This document shows, in pieces, positions 26,785 to 34,998 of a stretch of 64,000 nt of DNA (the stretch's first letter is position 1; each line of letters starts with the position of its first letter). The stretch lies in assembly GCF_000971295.1 (NCBI RefSeq), contig NZ_LANJ01000011.1, forward strand, positions 496,001 to 560,000. Reading direction: 5' to 3'. Source of the DNA: Devosia epidermidihirudinis (GTDB lineage: Bacteria > Pseudomonadota > Alphaproteobacteria > Rhizobiales > Devosiaceae). The position numbers and the translations under genes were made by a program. The notes below the pieces were generated by a model. It did not search any database and was not told the origin of the DNA. It saw nothing but the letters and a program-made list of their open reading frames with translations.

Positions 26785-28134
26785 TCAGGCCAGCTTGCGG
26801 TAAGCCGCGCCCGGGTGATCGTCGTTGAGGATCGAGTCTGGCGTGCCGACAAGGCGCTCGCGCAGGGTGTCGCCCTCGTACTCGGTTGCTGCGACCCCGC
26901 GGGCACGCAGGATGGGCATGACCTGCTCGACGAATTCGAGCGTCGATGTTGGCTGGATCACCGGCGTGAACAGGAAGCCATCGAGGTCAGCGCCTTCGGC
27001 CATTTCGACCATGATATCGGCCATCTGCTCTGGGGTGCCGACGAACGGATTGGTGCGGACGCCATGGGCGTGCCAGTCCTTGAGCACATCGCCAACGGTC
27101 TTATCGCCAAAGCGGGCGATCTGGGTCTGTGACAGCTCGGTGTGCAGATCACTCATCTTGGTGCTGGGATCATAGGACGAGAGGTCCAGCCCGGTGAACC
27201 AGGCATAGGATGCCACGGCCACTTCGGGCGTCTGGGCGGCGAGAATCTCGGCGTATTTTCGCTGAGCCTCTTCTTCGGTCGCGGCAACGACGCAGGAGAA
27301 TGCGCTCATCACCTTGATCGAGTCTGGTGCACGGCCATTGGCGACCGCTTCGGCACGCAGAGCCTTGACCTGACCGGCCAGCTTTTCAGTGGTGCCGCCG
27401 CCGAGGAAAATGCATTCGCCGTGCTTGCCGCCGAACTGCGTGCCGCGACCGGACGAACCGGCCTGGAACAGAACGGGCGTGCCCTGTGGCGAATAGGATG
27501 CGTTGCCATAGCCATGCGAGCGGAAATAGGGGCCGTCATGGGCGATACGATGCACCTTGGCCGGGTCAGCATAGCGGCCCTGCTTGTCGCGCTCCAGCGC
27601 GCCGCGCTCCCAGGCGCCTTCAAAGAGCTTATAGCAAAGCGACATGAAATCGTCGGCCATGTCATAGCGCTCATCATGAGCAACCATGGGCATGCCAAAG
27701 GCGGCGACGGCGGTTTCGGCCGTACCTGTGGTCACCACGTTCCAGCCGATGCGGCCCTTGGACAGGTGATCGAGCGTCTGCATGCGGCGTGCGAAGGCAT
27801 AGGGCGGCTCAACGAGGGTCGAACCGGTCATGACAATGCCGAGCTTTTCGGTGGCGCTGATCAGCGCCGCGCCGACGATGGCGGGGTCGAGGCGGGGCAG
27901 GTCGAGGCCTTCGGTGGTGCAGATTTCAGGGCGCGTGCCCTTCACATCGGCCCAGCCCCAGGCATCGGCGAGAAAGAGGAAATCGAACTTGGCGTCTTCA
28001 CAAATGCGGGCGACGTTGACCCAATAGTCCAGCGTATCGAACATGTGGCGTCCGCTATCTGGATGGCGCCAGGTTGCGGTGCCGGAATCATTGGTCTGGG
28101 CGTTCTCGAACAGCCCGAAGCGAAGCTTCTTCAT
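26785..28134 (-). CDS. Group C FMN-dependent monooxygenase (NtaA/SnaA/DszA type; candidate riboflavin lyase RcaE)
   Basis: A 449-aa luciferase-like (LLM) oxygenase. Diagnostic stretches are FDFLFLADAWG, LVEPPYAFARRMQTLDHLS, KGRIGWNVVTTG and GTPVLFQAGSSGRGTQF. The protein has the long insertions typical of the nitrilotriacetate/pristinamycin/dibenzothiophene-sulfone monooxygenases, which use reduced flavin from a separate reductase. The described riboflavin hydrolase/lyase RcaE, which yields lumichrome and ribose, belongs to this group. It is the last gene of an operon after an NMT1/THI5-type ABC importer (38 bp after the permease) and sits near a riboflavin kinase and a flavin reductase. The family call is firm; the substrate is inference. 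Confidence 0.85.
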   Translation of the reverse strand: MKKLRFGLFENAQTNDSGTATWRHPDSGRHMFDTLDYWVNVARICEDAKFDFLFLADAWGWADVKGTRPEICTTEGLDLPRLDPAIVGAALISATEKLGIVMTGSTLVEPPYAFARRMQTLDHLSKGRIGWNVVTTGTAETAVAAFGMPMVAHDERYDMADDFMSLCYKLFEGAWERGALERDKQGRYADPAKVHRIAHDGPYFRSHGYGNASYSPQGTPVLFQAGSSGRGTQFGGKHGECIFLGGGTTEKLAGQVKALRAEAVANGRAPDSIKVMSAFSCVVAATEEEAQRKYAEILAAQTPEVAVASYAWFTGLDLSSYDPSTKMSDLHTELSQTQIARFGDKTVGDVLKDWHAHGVRTNPFVGTPEQMADIMVEMAEGADLDGFLFTPVIQPTSTLEFVEQVMPILRARGVAATEYEGDTLRERLVGTPDSILNDDHPGAAYRKLA

Positions 28135-28172
28135 GATATTTCTTTCGTAAAAATGGGGGAAGATGGGGCGCC

Positions 28173-28991
28173 TTAGCGCCCGATCAAATCCTCATCGCTC
28201 CACCACAGGACGCGCTTGCGCAGCACGGCCAGAACCGACACCAGAATGACGCCGAGCAGGCAGAGAAGGGCGATACTGGCCCAGGTGACCGGCAGGTTGG
28301 CCTGCGCGGCAGCAATTGTAACGAGCGAGCCCAGACCCGCCTGCTGACCGGCGGCTACGAATTCGGCGACCGCCGCACCAACCACCGCCAAAGGCATGGC
28401 GATGCGAAGCCCGGCAAAGACGAAGGGCATGCAGCCGGGCAAGCGCAGATCGCGGAAGATCTCCCAGCGACTGGCATGGAGCGTCTTGAACACGTCGAGC
28501 GCCTTCTGATCGACATCGCGCAAACCGGCGAGCGAGTTGACCAGCATGGGGAAGAACACAACCAGCGCAGTGACGATGTATTTCGGCAGCATGCCAAAGC
28601 CGAAGGCGACGACCAGAGCAGGCGCTATGGCGACCACGGGCGTGACCATGACCACGACGATCAGTGGCATCACGGCCTTTTCGACGATGGGTAGCTCGGC
28701 CATGGCGACCGCGAGCAGGAAGCCAAAGAAGATACCGGCGCCGGCACCAATGGCGATTTCCTGCGCTGTGACCAACATGTTGGACCAGTACATTTTCGGG
28801 TCGCTGGCAAAGCTGTTGCCGATGGCATCCAGCGTCGGCAGCACATAGGGATTGTTGATCGCCACCAGCTGCCACAGCACGGCAACGATGATGAAGGTGA
28901 CGGCGGGAGGGCCCCAGTTCCACAGGATCTGGCCCAGCGTGATCGAGGATCGTTTCTTGGACTTTTTGGTGGTGAGCGACAGGTCAGACAC
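28173..28991 (-). CDS. ABC transporter permease, SsuC/TauC/RibX type
   Basis: A 272-aa inner-membrane permease of the nitrate/sulfonate/thiamine-precursor importer family. It has about six membrane segments. The EAA-like coupling loop (LPGCMPFVFAGLRIAMPLAVV) contacts the ATPase. The N-terminus is basic and Ser/Lys-rich (LTTKKSKKRSS). It overlaps the ATPase gene by 8 bp and precedes the monooxygenase gene by 38 bp. The substrate is set by the binding protein upstream; riboflavin or a related compound is inferred from the flavin genes. Confidence 0.9.
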   Translation of the reverse strand: MSDLSLTTKKSKKRSSITLGQILWNWGPPAVTFIIVAVLWQLVAINNPYVLPTLDAIGNSFASDPKMYWSNMLVTAQEIAIGAGAGIFFGFLLAVAMAELPIVEKAVMPLIVVVMVTPVVAIAPALVVAFGFGMLPKYIVTALVVFFPMLVNSLAGLRDVDQKALDVFKTLHASRWEIFRDLRLPGCMPFVFAGLRIAMPLAVVGAAVAEFVAAGQQAGLGSLVTIAAAQANLPVTWASIALLCLLGVILVSVLAVLRKRVLWWSDEDLIGR

Positions 28992-29811
28992 GGGCAGCCT
29001 CCATCACCTGGCGCAGTGATGCGCGCACTCTTGTTTCAAGATCTCGGAAGCCGTCGCTGGCATACATCGCTTCGCTGCGGGGGCGCGGCAGATCGACGTC
29101 GATAACCTCGGCAATACGGCCGGGATGGGCCGCCATGACGACGATGCGATCGGACAGCATGATGGCTTCAGGCACCGAGTGGGTGACGAACAGCACCGAC
29201 TTGCGGTTGGACTGCCAGAAATCGAGCAGGCCCATTCGTTGCTGATCGCGGTTCATTTCGTCGAGCGCCGAGAAGGGCTCGTCCATCAACAAAATCTCAG
29301 GATCGAACACGAAGGCGCGGGCAATGGCAGCGCGCTGCTGCATGCCGCCCGACAGCTGGGCCGGATACTTGTTGATGGCGTGACCGAGGCCGAAGCTCTC
29401 GAGAATTTCACGAGGATCGCGCAACGCACGACCGGCATTGGCCGATGGGTTGATCTTGATCGGCAGGCTGACATTTTCGAGAATGGTGCGCCAAGGCAGC
29501 AGCGCTGGTGATTGGGGCACCAGCCCGATTGCCTTGTGGCGCGACGCCTCACGGACAGACTTGCCCTTGATGGTGACCGAGCCGCTATCGGCCTCGGAGA
29601 GACCGGCAACGACCTTGAGCAGCGTGGATTTACCGCAGCCGCTGGGGCCAATGAGCGAGACGAACTCGCCCTTTTTGATCGAGAGGCTGACGCCATTCAA
29701 AACTGTGGTGCGAGTGTCGTCGGCGCCGAAGCTTTTGACGACATTGCTCACCTGCACCCCGACATCGTCGGGGTGCACGGCGTTCGCGTGAGCGAAGCTG
29801 GAGACTGACAT
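28984..29811 (-). CDS. ABC transporter ATP-binding protein, SsuB/TauB type
   Basis: A 275-aa ATPase. The Walker A box is GPSGCGKST, the signature LSGGMQQRAAIARAF, and the Walker B ILLMDEPFSALD, followed by an H-loop in LFVTHSVPEA. It powers the neighbouring permease. The frame opens at 29868, but the ATG at 29811, seven bases after the binding-protein stop, with GGAG in the end of the preceding gene, gives MSVSSFAHAN. It is the middle gene of the binding protein-ATPase-permease-monooxygenase operon. Confidence 0.92.
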   Translation of the reverse strand: MSVSSFAHANAVHPDDVGVQVSNVVKSFGADDTRTTVLNGVSLSIKKGEFVSLIGPSGCGKSTLLKVVAGLSEADSGSVTIKGKSVREASRHKAIGLVPQSPALLPWRTILENVSLPIKINPSANAGRALRDPREILESFGLGHAINKYPAQLSGGMQQRAAIARAFVFDPEILLMDEPFSALDEMNRDQQRMGLLDFWQSNRKSVLFVTHSVPEAIMLSDRIVVMAAHPGRIAEVIDVDLPRPRSEAMYASDGFRDLETRVRASLRQVMEAARV

Positions 29812-29818
29812 TATAGGC

Positions 29819-30919
29819 TCATTTCTCCGGCCAGATGAGTTTGCCGTCCTTGTAGAGCGAGGCGACAAGGTCGACGTCCATCATGCTGTCCAGTGGGGGT
29901 GGGTTCTTGAGACCGCCGAACTTCTGGTTCAGCTCATACTCGCCCTGCCATTCGGCATGGGTCTGCACGCCCGGAGGACCATAGGCACTGGTGCGAACCC
30001 AGTTGGATTCAACGCTCCAGGTGCGGGCCTGCTGGTCACGCGGGAAAGCCGAGCCTTGGTTGTTTTCCTCGGCGAGCTTGCTGATCATGTCGACGCATTT
30101 TTCCTCGTCGGCGAGGCAGATATCGAGCGCCTTAAGGCTGGCGCGCATGAAGTCACCGGCAGCTTCGCGATGCTCGGTCAGGAACTGCGTATTCACTTCC
30201 ATCACGTTGTACGTGCCCTGCAGGCCAAGATCGCCTGGCAGGAACTGGTTGAATGGCAGGCCCATGGCCTTGAGCGTCTGGGGCTGGTTGGAGGCGTAGC
30301 CAACGATGGCATCGACCTGACCACGCGTCACGACCGTTGGGTCGTAATTGGTCATCTTGATCAGCTCGACCTTGGACACATCGACGCCAGCGGCGTCGAG
30401 CATGGCCAGAGCGATTGGCGTGATGTTGATGAAGTAACCGAGCTTCTTGCCCTCAAGGTCCTTGAGGCTCTTCACCGCTTCATTGGTGAAGATCGAGAAC
30501 GGCGACGTGCTGCCATAGGTGGCGACAGCTGTCAGGTTGCGGCTATTAGCGGCCGCCAGCATGACGTCCGACGCAGAACCCAGCGCAGTGAACTGTGCCT
30601 GGCCCGAGGACACCAGCAACTGTCCATTGCCACCGGCGGCGTTGATATCGACCGTCAGGCAGAGCTGGTCGAAAAAGCCCATTTCCTTGGCGAGGAACAC
30701 ATCGAGCTGACCAGCGCTGGCCGAATAGCCGTAGCCGGAAATGTAGGTGATGGTTCCGGCGGCCTTGTTGCGCTCGCAGTCAGCATCGCTGATGATCACA
30801 TTCTCCGCCGCCTGAACGGCGTGCAGCGGAACACCGGCAAATGCCAGAGCCAGTGTTGCGCACCCAGCCATCATGTGGCCGCGCGCAGACCGACCACTCA
30901 AAATTGGTCTATGAGACAA
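29819..30919 (-). CDS. ABC substrate-binding protein, NMT1/THI5-like
   Basis: A 366-aa periplasmic binding protein of the SsuA/ThiY/RibY group. The start is probably TTG at 30919: AGGGAGGA lies four bases before it and the result is a clean signal peptide ending AVQA/AENV. The frame extends to a GTG at 30964. The NMT1 fold shows ITYISGYGYSASAGQLDVFL, GNGQLLVSSGQAQFTALGSA and the hinge motif VDAIVGYASNQP. NMT1-type proteins bind pyrimidine precursors, sulfonates or, in RibY, riboflavin. Adjacent flavin genes favour riboflavin, but this is not provable from sequence. It is the first gene of the operon, behind the 15-bp motif. Confidence 0.85.
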   Translation of the reverse strand: MSHRPILSGRSARGHMMAGCATLALAFAGVPLHAVQAAENVIISDADCERNKAAGTITYISGYGYSASAGQLDVFLAKEMGFFDQLCLTVDINAAGGNGQLLVSSGQAQFTALGSASDVMLAAANSRNLTAVATYGSTSPFSIFTNEAVKSLKDLEGKKLGYFINITPIALAMLDAAGVDVSKVELIKMTNYDPTVVTRGQVDAIVGYASNQPQTLKAMGLPFNQFLPGDLGLQGTYNVMEVNTQFLTEHREAAGDFMRASLKALDICLADEEKCVDMISKLAEENNQGSAFPRDQQARTWSVESNWVRTSAYGPPGVQTHAEWQGEYELNQKFGGLKNPPPLDSMMDVDLVASLYKDGKLIWPEK

Positions 30920-30972
30920 AGAATCCTCCCTAGCACATCCCATTCCTCTATGGGATCGCTCCACTAAACATG

Positions 30973-30987
30973 ATCAAAATTGACTAT
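30973..30987 (-). promoter_or_regulatory. 15-bp shared motif, site 2 (ABC/monooxygenase operon promoter)
   Basis: On the minus strand this reads ATAGTCAATTTTGAT, identical to 26056-26070, and similarity continues for four further bases (T/C-AT-T/G-T). It lies 54-68 bases upstream of the TTG start of the binding-protein gene, a good place for an operator. Confidence 0.6.
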
Positions 30988-31235
30988 GCAAACTTTTTGT
31001 TTTTGGAGGCTGTGGAATAGCGGGGAAGCGCAGCGGCAATCCCCATCGCCACTCTGCCGCTAACGAAACGACAGAGCCATCGCGATGCTGGCGGACATAA
31101 CAGCAAGCACACACGATTGTTTGTAACTATCCGACATGTTTTTCCGTACCTATCGCTGCAGGCACCGCAGTTGCTGAGCTCCAGAGTCGGCTGTTGCGAG
31201 CTCATGACCTGCGCCGATGAGCAAGGAACAACTCT

Positions 31236-32984
31236 ATGCTGATTTTTCTCCTGGCGTACCTTGGTGGGGCACTGACGATCGTAAGCCCGTGCATCCTCCC
31301 GGTGCTCCCCTTCGTTTTCGCGCGATCAGACAAGCCATTCCTGCAGAGCGGACTGCCTCTGTTGATCGGCATGGCAGTAACATTCGCGGCCGTTGCGACG
31401 TTGGCCGCTTTCGCCGGAGGCTGGGCGGTCGCTGCAAACCAGTACGGACGCATAACCGCCATGGTGCTGCTGGCGGCTTTTGGTGTGTCGCTGTTGATAC
31501 CGCAATTGGCGGATCGACTGATGCAGCCGCTTGTCAATTTAGGGGCAAGGCTTTCGGTATCAGCACAAGCCAAGCAGACCGGCACGACGGGGGCCGTCCT
31601 CGCCTCGCTACTGCTGGGCGTGGCAACCGGATTGCTGTGGGCACCCTGCGCCGGTCCAATCCTTGGATTGATTCTGACTGGGGCTGCGCTGAGTGGGGCC
31701 AATGTGACCACTACCCTGCTGCTGCTCGCCTATGCAGCCGGCGCGGCAACATCGCTGGCCCTCGCGCTCCTCATTGGCGGCCGTGTCTTTGCCATGATGA
31801 AACGTTCGCTCGGTGTCAGCCAGTGGGTTCGTCGTGGGCTCGGCGCACTGGTGCTGGCCGCAGTGGTCGCCATCGGGTTGGGTCTCGACACTGGCCTGCT
31901 GACGCAGGTGTCACTGGCCAGCACCGGCTCGCTGGAACAGGGGCTGTTGGATCAATTGGGACGTGACGATCCCAATAAACCTCAATCAAGCCTACAAGCG
32001 TCATCCGATGGTACGCTGCCGATCGAGGGACAGCTCCCCTCGCTTGATGGGGCCGTGCAATGGTTCAATTCCCCGCCCCTGACGGCTGACGACCTAAAGG
32101 GCAAGGTCATCCTGGTGGATTTCTGGACCTATTCCTGCATCAACTGCCTTCGCTCCATCCCCTATGTCCAAGCCTGGGCTGAGAAGTACCGGGATCAGGG
32201 GCTGGTCGTCATTGGCGTGCATTCGCCAGAATTCGCCTTCGAAAAAGACATGGGCAATGTCGCCAAAGCCATAAGGGACCTGAAGATCACCTACCCCGTG
32301 GCGGCAGATAACGACTTCACAATCTGGCGCGCGTTCAACAACCAGTACTGGCCAGCGCATTTTTTCATCGATGCCAAGGGCGACATTCGCTACCACCACT
32401 ACGGCGAAGGCGATTACGACCACTCCGAGAAAGTCATCCAGCAGCTTCTCGCAGAGGCCGGGCAGACCAATCTGCCAGATACGCTGGTATCGGTCGATGC
32501 GACTGGCGCTCAGGCCGCAGCGAGCAATGCTGACGTCAGATCGCCCGAGACCTATGTCGGTTACGCCCGCGCGGAAAAATTCGCGGCACCCGGCGGACTA
32601 CGCCAAGATGCTGTCAATAACTATGGCGACGCCCCTACCCTCGCCCTGAACCAATGGACGCTGACCGGAACCTGGCTCGCTGGCCGGGAATATGCCGTGC
32701 CGATCCTCTCCGGCAGCGCGATCAGCTACCGCTTCCATGCCCGTGATCTGCACTTGGTTCTCGGAACCGGCGCGGATCGCAAACCGGTCCGCTTCAGAGT
32801 GACGGTGGACGGAAAGGCGCCGGGCGATGATCACGGTACAGACATCGACGCGGATGGCTACGGCGCAGTCGACGAACAGCGCCTCTACCAGCTGGTCCGG
32901 CAGCAAGGGCCGATTGTCGACAGAACGTTTGAGATCGAGTTTCTTGACCCGGGCGCCGAGGCTTTCGCCTTCACATTCGGCTAG
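31236..32984 (+). CDS. DipZ-type CcdA-thioredoxin fusion protein
   Basis: A 582-aa envelope thiol-disulfide protein. Residues 1 to about 225 are a CcdA-like membrane domain with the paired cysteine motifs TIVSPCILPVLPF and LLWAPCAGPILG, which pass electrons across the membrane. A periplasmic thioredoxin-like domain follows (about 265-410) with redox motif WTYSCINCLRS. The C-terminal 140 residues form a beta-rich domain seen in mycobacterial DipZ. It would carry reductant from the cytoplasm to periplasmic proteins. AAGGAACAAC precedes the start. It is divergent from the flavin importer operon, with no evident functional link. Confidence 0.9.
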   Translation: MLIFLLAYLGGALTIVSPCILPVLPFVFARSDKPFLQSGLPLLIGMAVTFAAVATLAAFAGGWAVAANQYGRITAMVLLAAFGVSLLIPQLADRLMQPLVNLGARLSVSAQAKQTGTTGAVLASLLLGVATGLLWAPCAGPILGLILTGAALSGANVTTTLLLLAYAAGAATSLALALLIGGRVFAMMKRSLGVSQWVRRGLGALVLAAVVAIGLGLDTGLLTQVSLASTGSLEQGLLDQLGRDDPNKPQSSLQASSDGTLPIEGQLPSLDGAVQWFNSPPLTADDLKGKVILVDFWTYSCINCLRSIPYVQAWAEKYRDQGLVVIGVHSPEFAFEKDMGNVAKAIRDLKITYPVAADNDFTIWRAFNNQYWPAHFFIDAKGDIRYHHYGEGDYDHSEKVIQQLLAEAGQTNLPDTLVSVDATGAQAAASNADVRSPETYVGYARAEKFAAPGGLRQDAVNNYGDAPTLALNQWTLTGTWLAGREYAVPILSGSAISYRFHARDLHLVLGTGADRKPVRFRVTVDGKAPGDDHGTDIDADGYGAVDEQRLYQLVRQQGPIVDRTFEIEFLDPGAEAFAFTFG

Positions 32985-33065
32985 ACGCTGACGCCCCATC
33001 GAAAGGCAATGCCATACGTGGCATTGCCGCCAAATCGGCATGGAAAGCCGGACAGAAAACAAACA

Positions 33066-33104
33066 AAAAACCCCAGCTAAGTCAGCGACTTAATTGGGGT
33101 TTTT
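33066..33104. terminator. Bidirectional intrinsic terminator between the DipZ gene and tRNA-Ser
   Basis: AAAAACCCCA is answered by TGGGGTTTTT, with an inner stem CTAAGT/ACTTA. A-tract and T-tract flank the stem symmetrically, so it can stop the DipZ transcript on the plus strand and the tRNA transcript on the minus strand. Confidence 0.85.
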
Positions 33105-33109
33105 GGTAA

Positions 33110-33202
33110 TGGCGGAGAAGAAGGGATTCGAACCCTCGAGACAGCTCTAAACCATCTGCGCCCTTAGCAGGGGCGTGCCTTCGACCACTCGGCCACCTCT
33201 CC
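33110..33202 (-). tRNA. tRNA-Ser (GCT anticodon)
   Basis: On the minus strand the 93-nt sequence begins GGAGAGGTGGCCGAGTGG, has the anticodon loop CCTGCTAAG (anticodon GCT, reading AGC/AGU), a long class II variable arm, the T-arm GGGTTCGAATCCC, and ends GCCA with an encoded CCA. The long variable arm and the leading GGAGAGGTGG are typical of tRNA-Ser. Confidence 0.95.
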
Positions 33203-33388
33203 AAGCGAGGCTGGTACATGAGAAATCGAGTCGGGATCAAGCCATTTTTGACGTTCGGGGGTAGAAAGTTTGGGAGGAGTGCCGGAAGCAGCGTTTTCCG
33301 CTCGTTGGTGGGGAAAACAGGCCCCAGGCTCCCCGACATAACAAGGGCGGCGTAAGTCCGAGAAACTCGAACGTCTTGGATTTGAACG

Positions 33389-33416
33389 AAAAAGGGCCCG
33401 AGCAGTGCCCGGACCC
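33389..33416 (-). terminator. Intrinsic terminator of the glutathione S-transferase gene
   Basis: On the minus strand GGGTCCG, loop, CGGGCCC is followed by TTTTTCG, 25 bp past the stop codon of the GST gene. Confidence 0.75.
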
Positions 33417-33440
33417 ATTCGATACAGGCTCAGCGATGAA

Positions 33441-34139
33441 TCAGCGCTGGTTAAACAGAACGCCCTGTGCGGCTTTGTCCTTGCTCAGATCGGCGGCAGG
33501 TGTGTCCTTGCCGACTTCCAGACCACGGGCAACCGCTGGACGGGCGCCGAGGCGAGCAAGCCAGGCTTTGACATTGGGGAAGTCCTCAATGTTCTGGCCC
33601 TGACGTTCCCAGCCCTGCGCCCAGCCAATCGAGGCAATATCGGCGATGGAGTAATCGTCCGCGATGTACTCCCTGCCCTCAAGCTGCTTGTTCAGCACGC
33701 CGTAGAGGCGGTGAGTTTCGTCGATGTAGCGCTTGGTGGCGTATGGGATGCGCTCTGGTGCGTAGAGGGCGAAGTGATGGTTCTGGCCCAGCATCGGACC
33801 AAAGCCGCCGACCTGCCAGAACAGCCATTCGTCAACCTTTACCTGTTTGCGCGGATCGGTCGGGTATAGCTGGCCGAACTTGAGGCCCAGATATTTGAGG
33901 ATCGCCCCGGCCTCGAAGATCGAAATTGGCTGCCCATCTGGTCCTTCGGGATCGACGATGGCGGGAATCTTGTTGTTTGGCGAAATCGCCAGAAACCCGG
34001 GCTTGAACTGATCGCCCTTGCCGATATCGATGCGGTGATAGGTCCACGGCACGCCCAGTTCCTCGAGCATGATGTGGGCCTTCTGCCCATTTGGGGTGGG
34101 CAACGAATAGACGTCGATCGGCTTGGTCTGGGTGGTCAT
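33441..34139 (-). CDS. Glutathione S-transferase (GstB/YghU-like)
   Basis: A 232-aa two-domain GST. The thioredoxin-like N-domain has the family features DVYSLPTPNGQKAHIMLEEL, the cis-Pro loop NKIPAIVDPEG and the glutathione-binding IFEAGAILKYL. The helical C-domain carries WLFWQVGGFGPMLGQNHHF, typical of the nu-class/YfcG-YghU group, which often act as disulfide reductases. The ATG at 34139 gives MTTQTKPIDVYS; the frame opens earlier at 34202 without a better start. It is separate from its neighbours and has its own terminator. Confidence 0.9.
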   Translation of the reverse strand: MTTQTKPIDVYSLPTPNGQKAHIMLEELGVPWTYHRIDIGKGDQFKPGFLAISPNNKIPAIVDPEGPDGQPISIFEAGAILKYLGLKFGQLYPTDPRKQVKVDEWLFWQVGGFGPMLGQNHHFALYAPERIPYATKRYIDETHRLYGVLNKQLEGREYIADDYSIADIASIGWAQGWERQGQNIEDFPNVKAWLARLGARPAVARGLEVGKDTPAADLSKDKAAQGVLFNQR

Positions 34140-34240
34140 GTCGGATCCGTTCTGATTTGCGGTCGTGAACGAGATATATCGGCGCGTTACGATGAATGAC
34201 AAGCGACGAGCACACTAATGTCTGCTCGTCGCCTGACGAT

Positions 34241-34681
34241 TCATAGCCGCCTGATCCGCAAGTGCGGTTCGCCATTGCTGGTCTGCGATGGCGAGATGCC
34301 GTGGATATCCACGGTCGCTGTCACGCGCTGGCGCATGTTGGCGAACGACAGGGTCGGCGTCACATTCACAGGTTCATCGAACTGCACGATAACCTGAAAA
34401 TGCTGCATATCGCCCCGCAGCTGCACGCCCAGAAGCATACCGCGATAGGGCTGACCCAGATAAGTGCCGGTAACGCGCGCACCGACCTGGAACGGCACGG
34501 CCACACGCTCTGGCAGAGCGGCGCGGGCGGTGTTCCAGTCGCGATAGCCGTGCGAACGGGCAACTTCTTCAAGGGCTGCGCCATGGCTCATGGTCTCGCC
34601 AACCTTGGCGCGGGTTTCGCGCAGGATTTTGGCTTCGGACTTCAGAGTCTGGGCGGAAGGGGTATCAAGGGAAAACGACAT
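34241..34681 (-). CDS. Glyoxalase-superfamily-related protein (Glyoxalase_8 domain)
   Basis: A 146-aa protein. The N-terminal 60 residues (LKSEAKILRETRAKVGETMS, HGAALEEVARSHGYRDWNTA) match the short helical domain annotated as 'glyoxalase superfamily protein', found in many alphaproteobacteria and on plasmids. The C-terminal half is beta-rich (VGARVTGTYLGQPYRGMLLG). No metal-binding glyoxalase motif is visible, so enzymatic activity should not be assumed. The start ATG has GAGAGGAC upstream. It is divergent from the TauE-like gene. Confidence 0.7.
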   Translation of the reverse strand: MSFSLDTPSAQTLKSEAKILRETRAKVGETMSHGAALEEVARSHGYRDWNTARAALPERVAVPFQVGARVTGTYLGQPYRGMLLGVQLRGDMQHFQVIVQFDEPVNVTPTLSFANMRQRVTATVDIHGISPSQTSNGEPHLRIRRL

Positions 34682-34998
34682 AACAAGGTCCTCTCATTTG
34701 CATGAGGCAACAGTGACATGGGAGCTCGCTTTGCCATGACGTGCCTCGCAAAGATGAACCGAAGTTCGTTCTCTCGCTTGGACTGGACTTCACCATCGGA
34801 ATTGCTTCCGGCGAGCGGCGGGTGCCAGTAACCTGTCGCTTAGATGATCCTTCGCGCCGGTTTTGTCAACGCATGGCAGCAATGTGTATTTGCGCGAGTG
34901 ATAATGCCATCACGGGAAAGCATTAGGTGAGACGCACACGGCGGCGTATGGGACGCAGTTCACACGGCGACATGGCCATGTGGCTTTGGAGAGAACTC
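34682..34998. promoter_or_regulatory. Divergent intergenic region
   Basis: 317 bp between the glyoxalase-like gene and the TSUP gene. Apart from the two ribosome-binding sites at its edges (GAGAGGAC on the minus strand, GGAGAGAAC on the plus strand) I see no repeat, RNA or operator. Confidence 0.4.
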
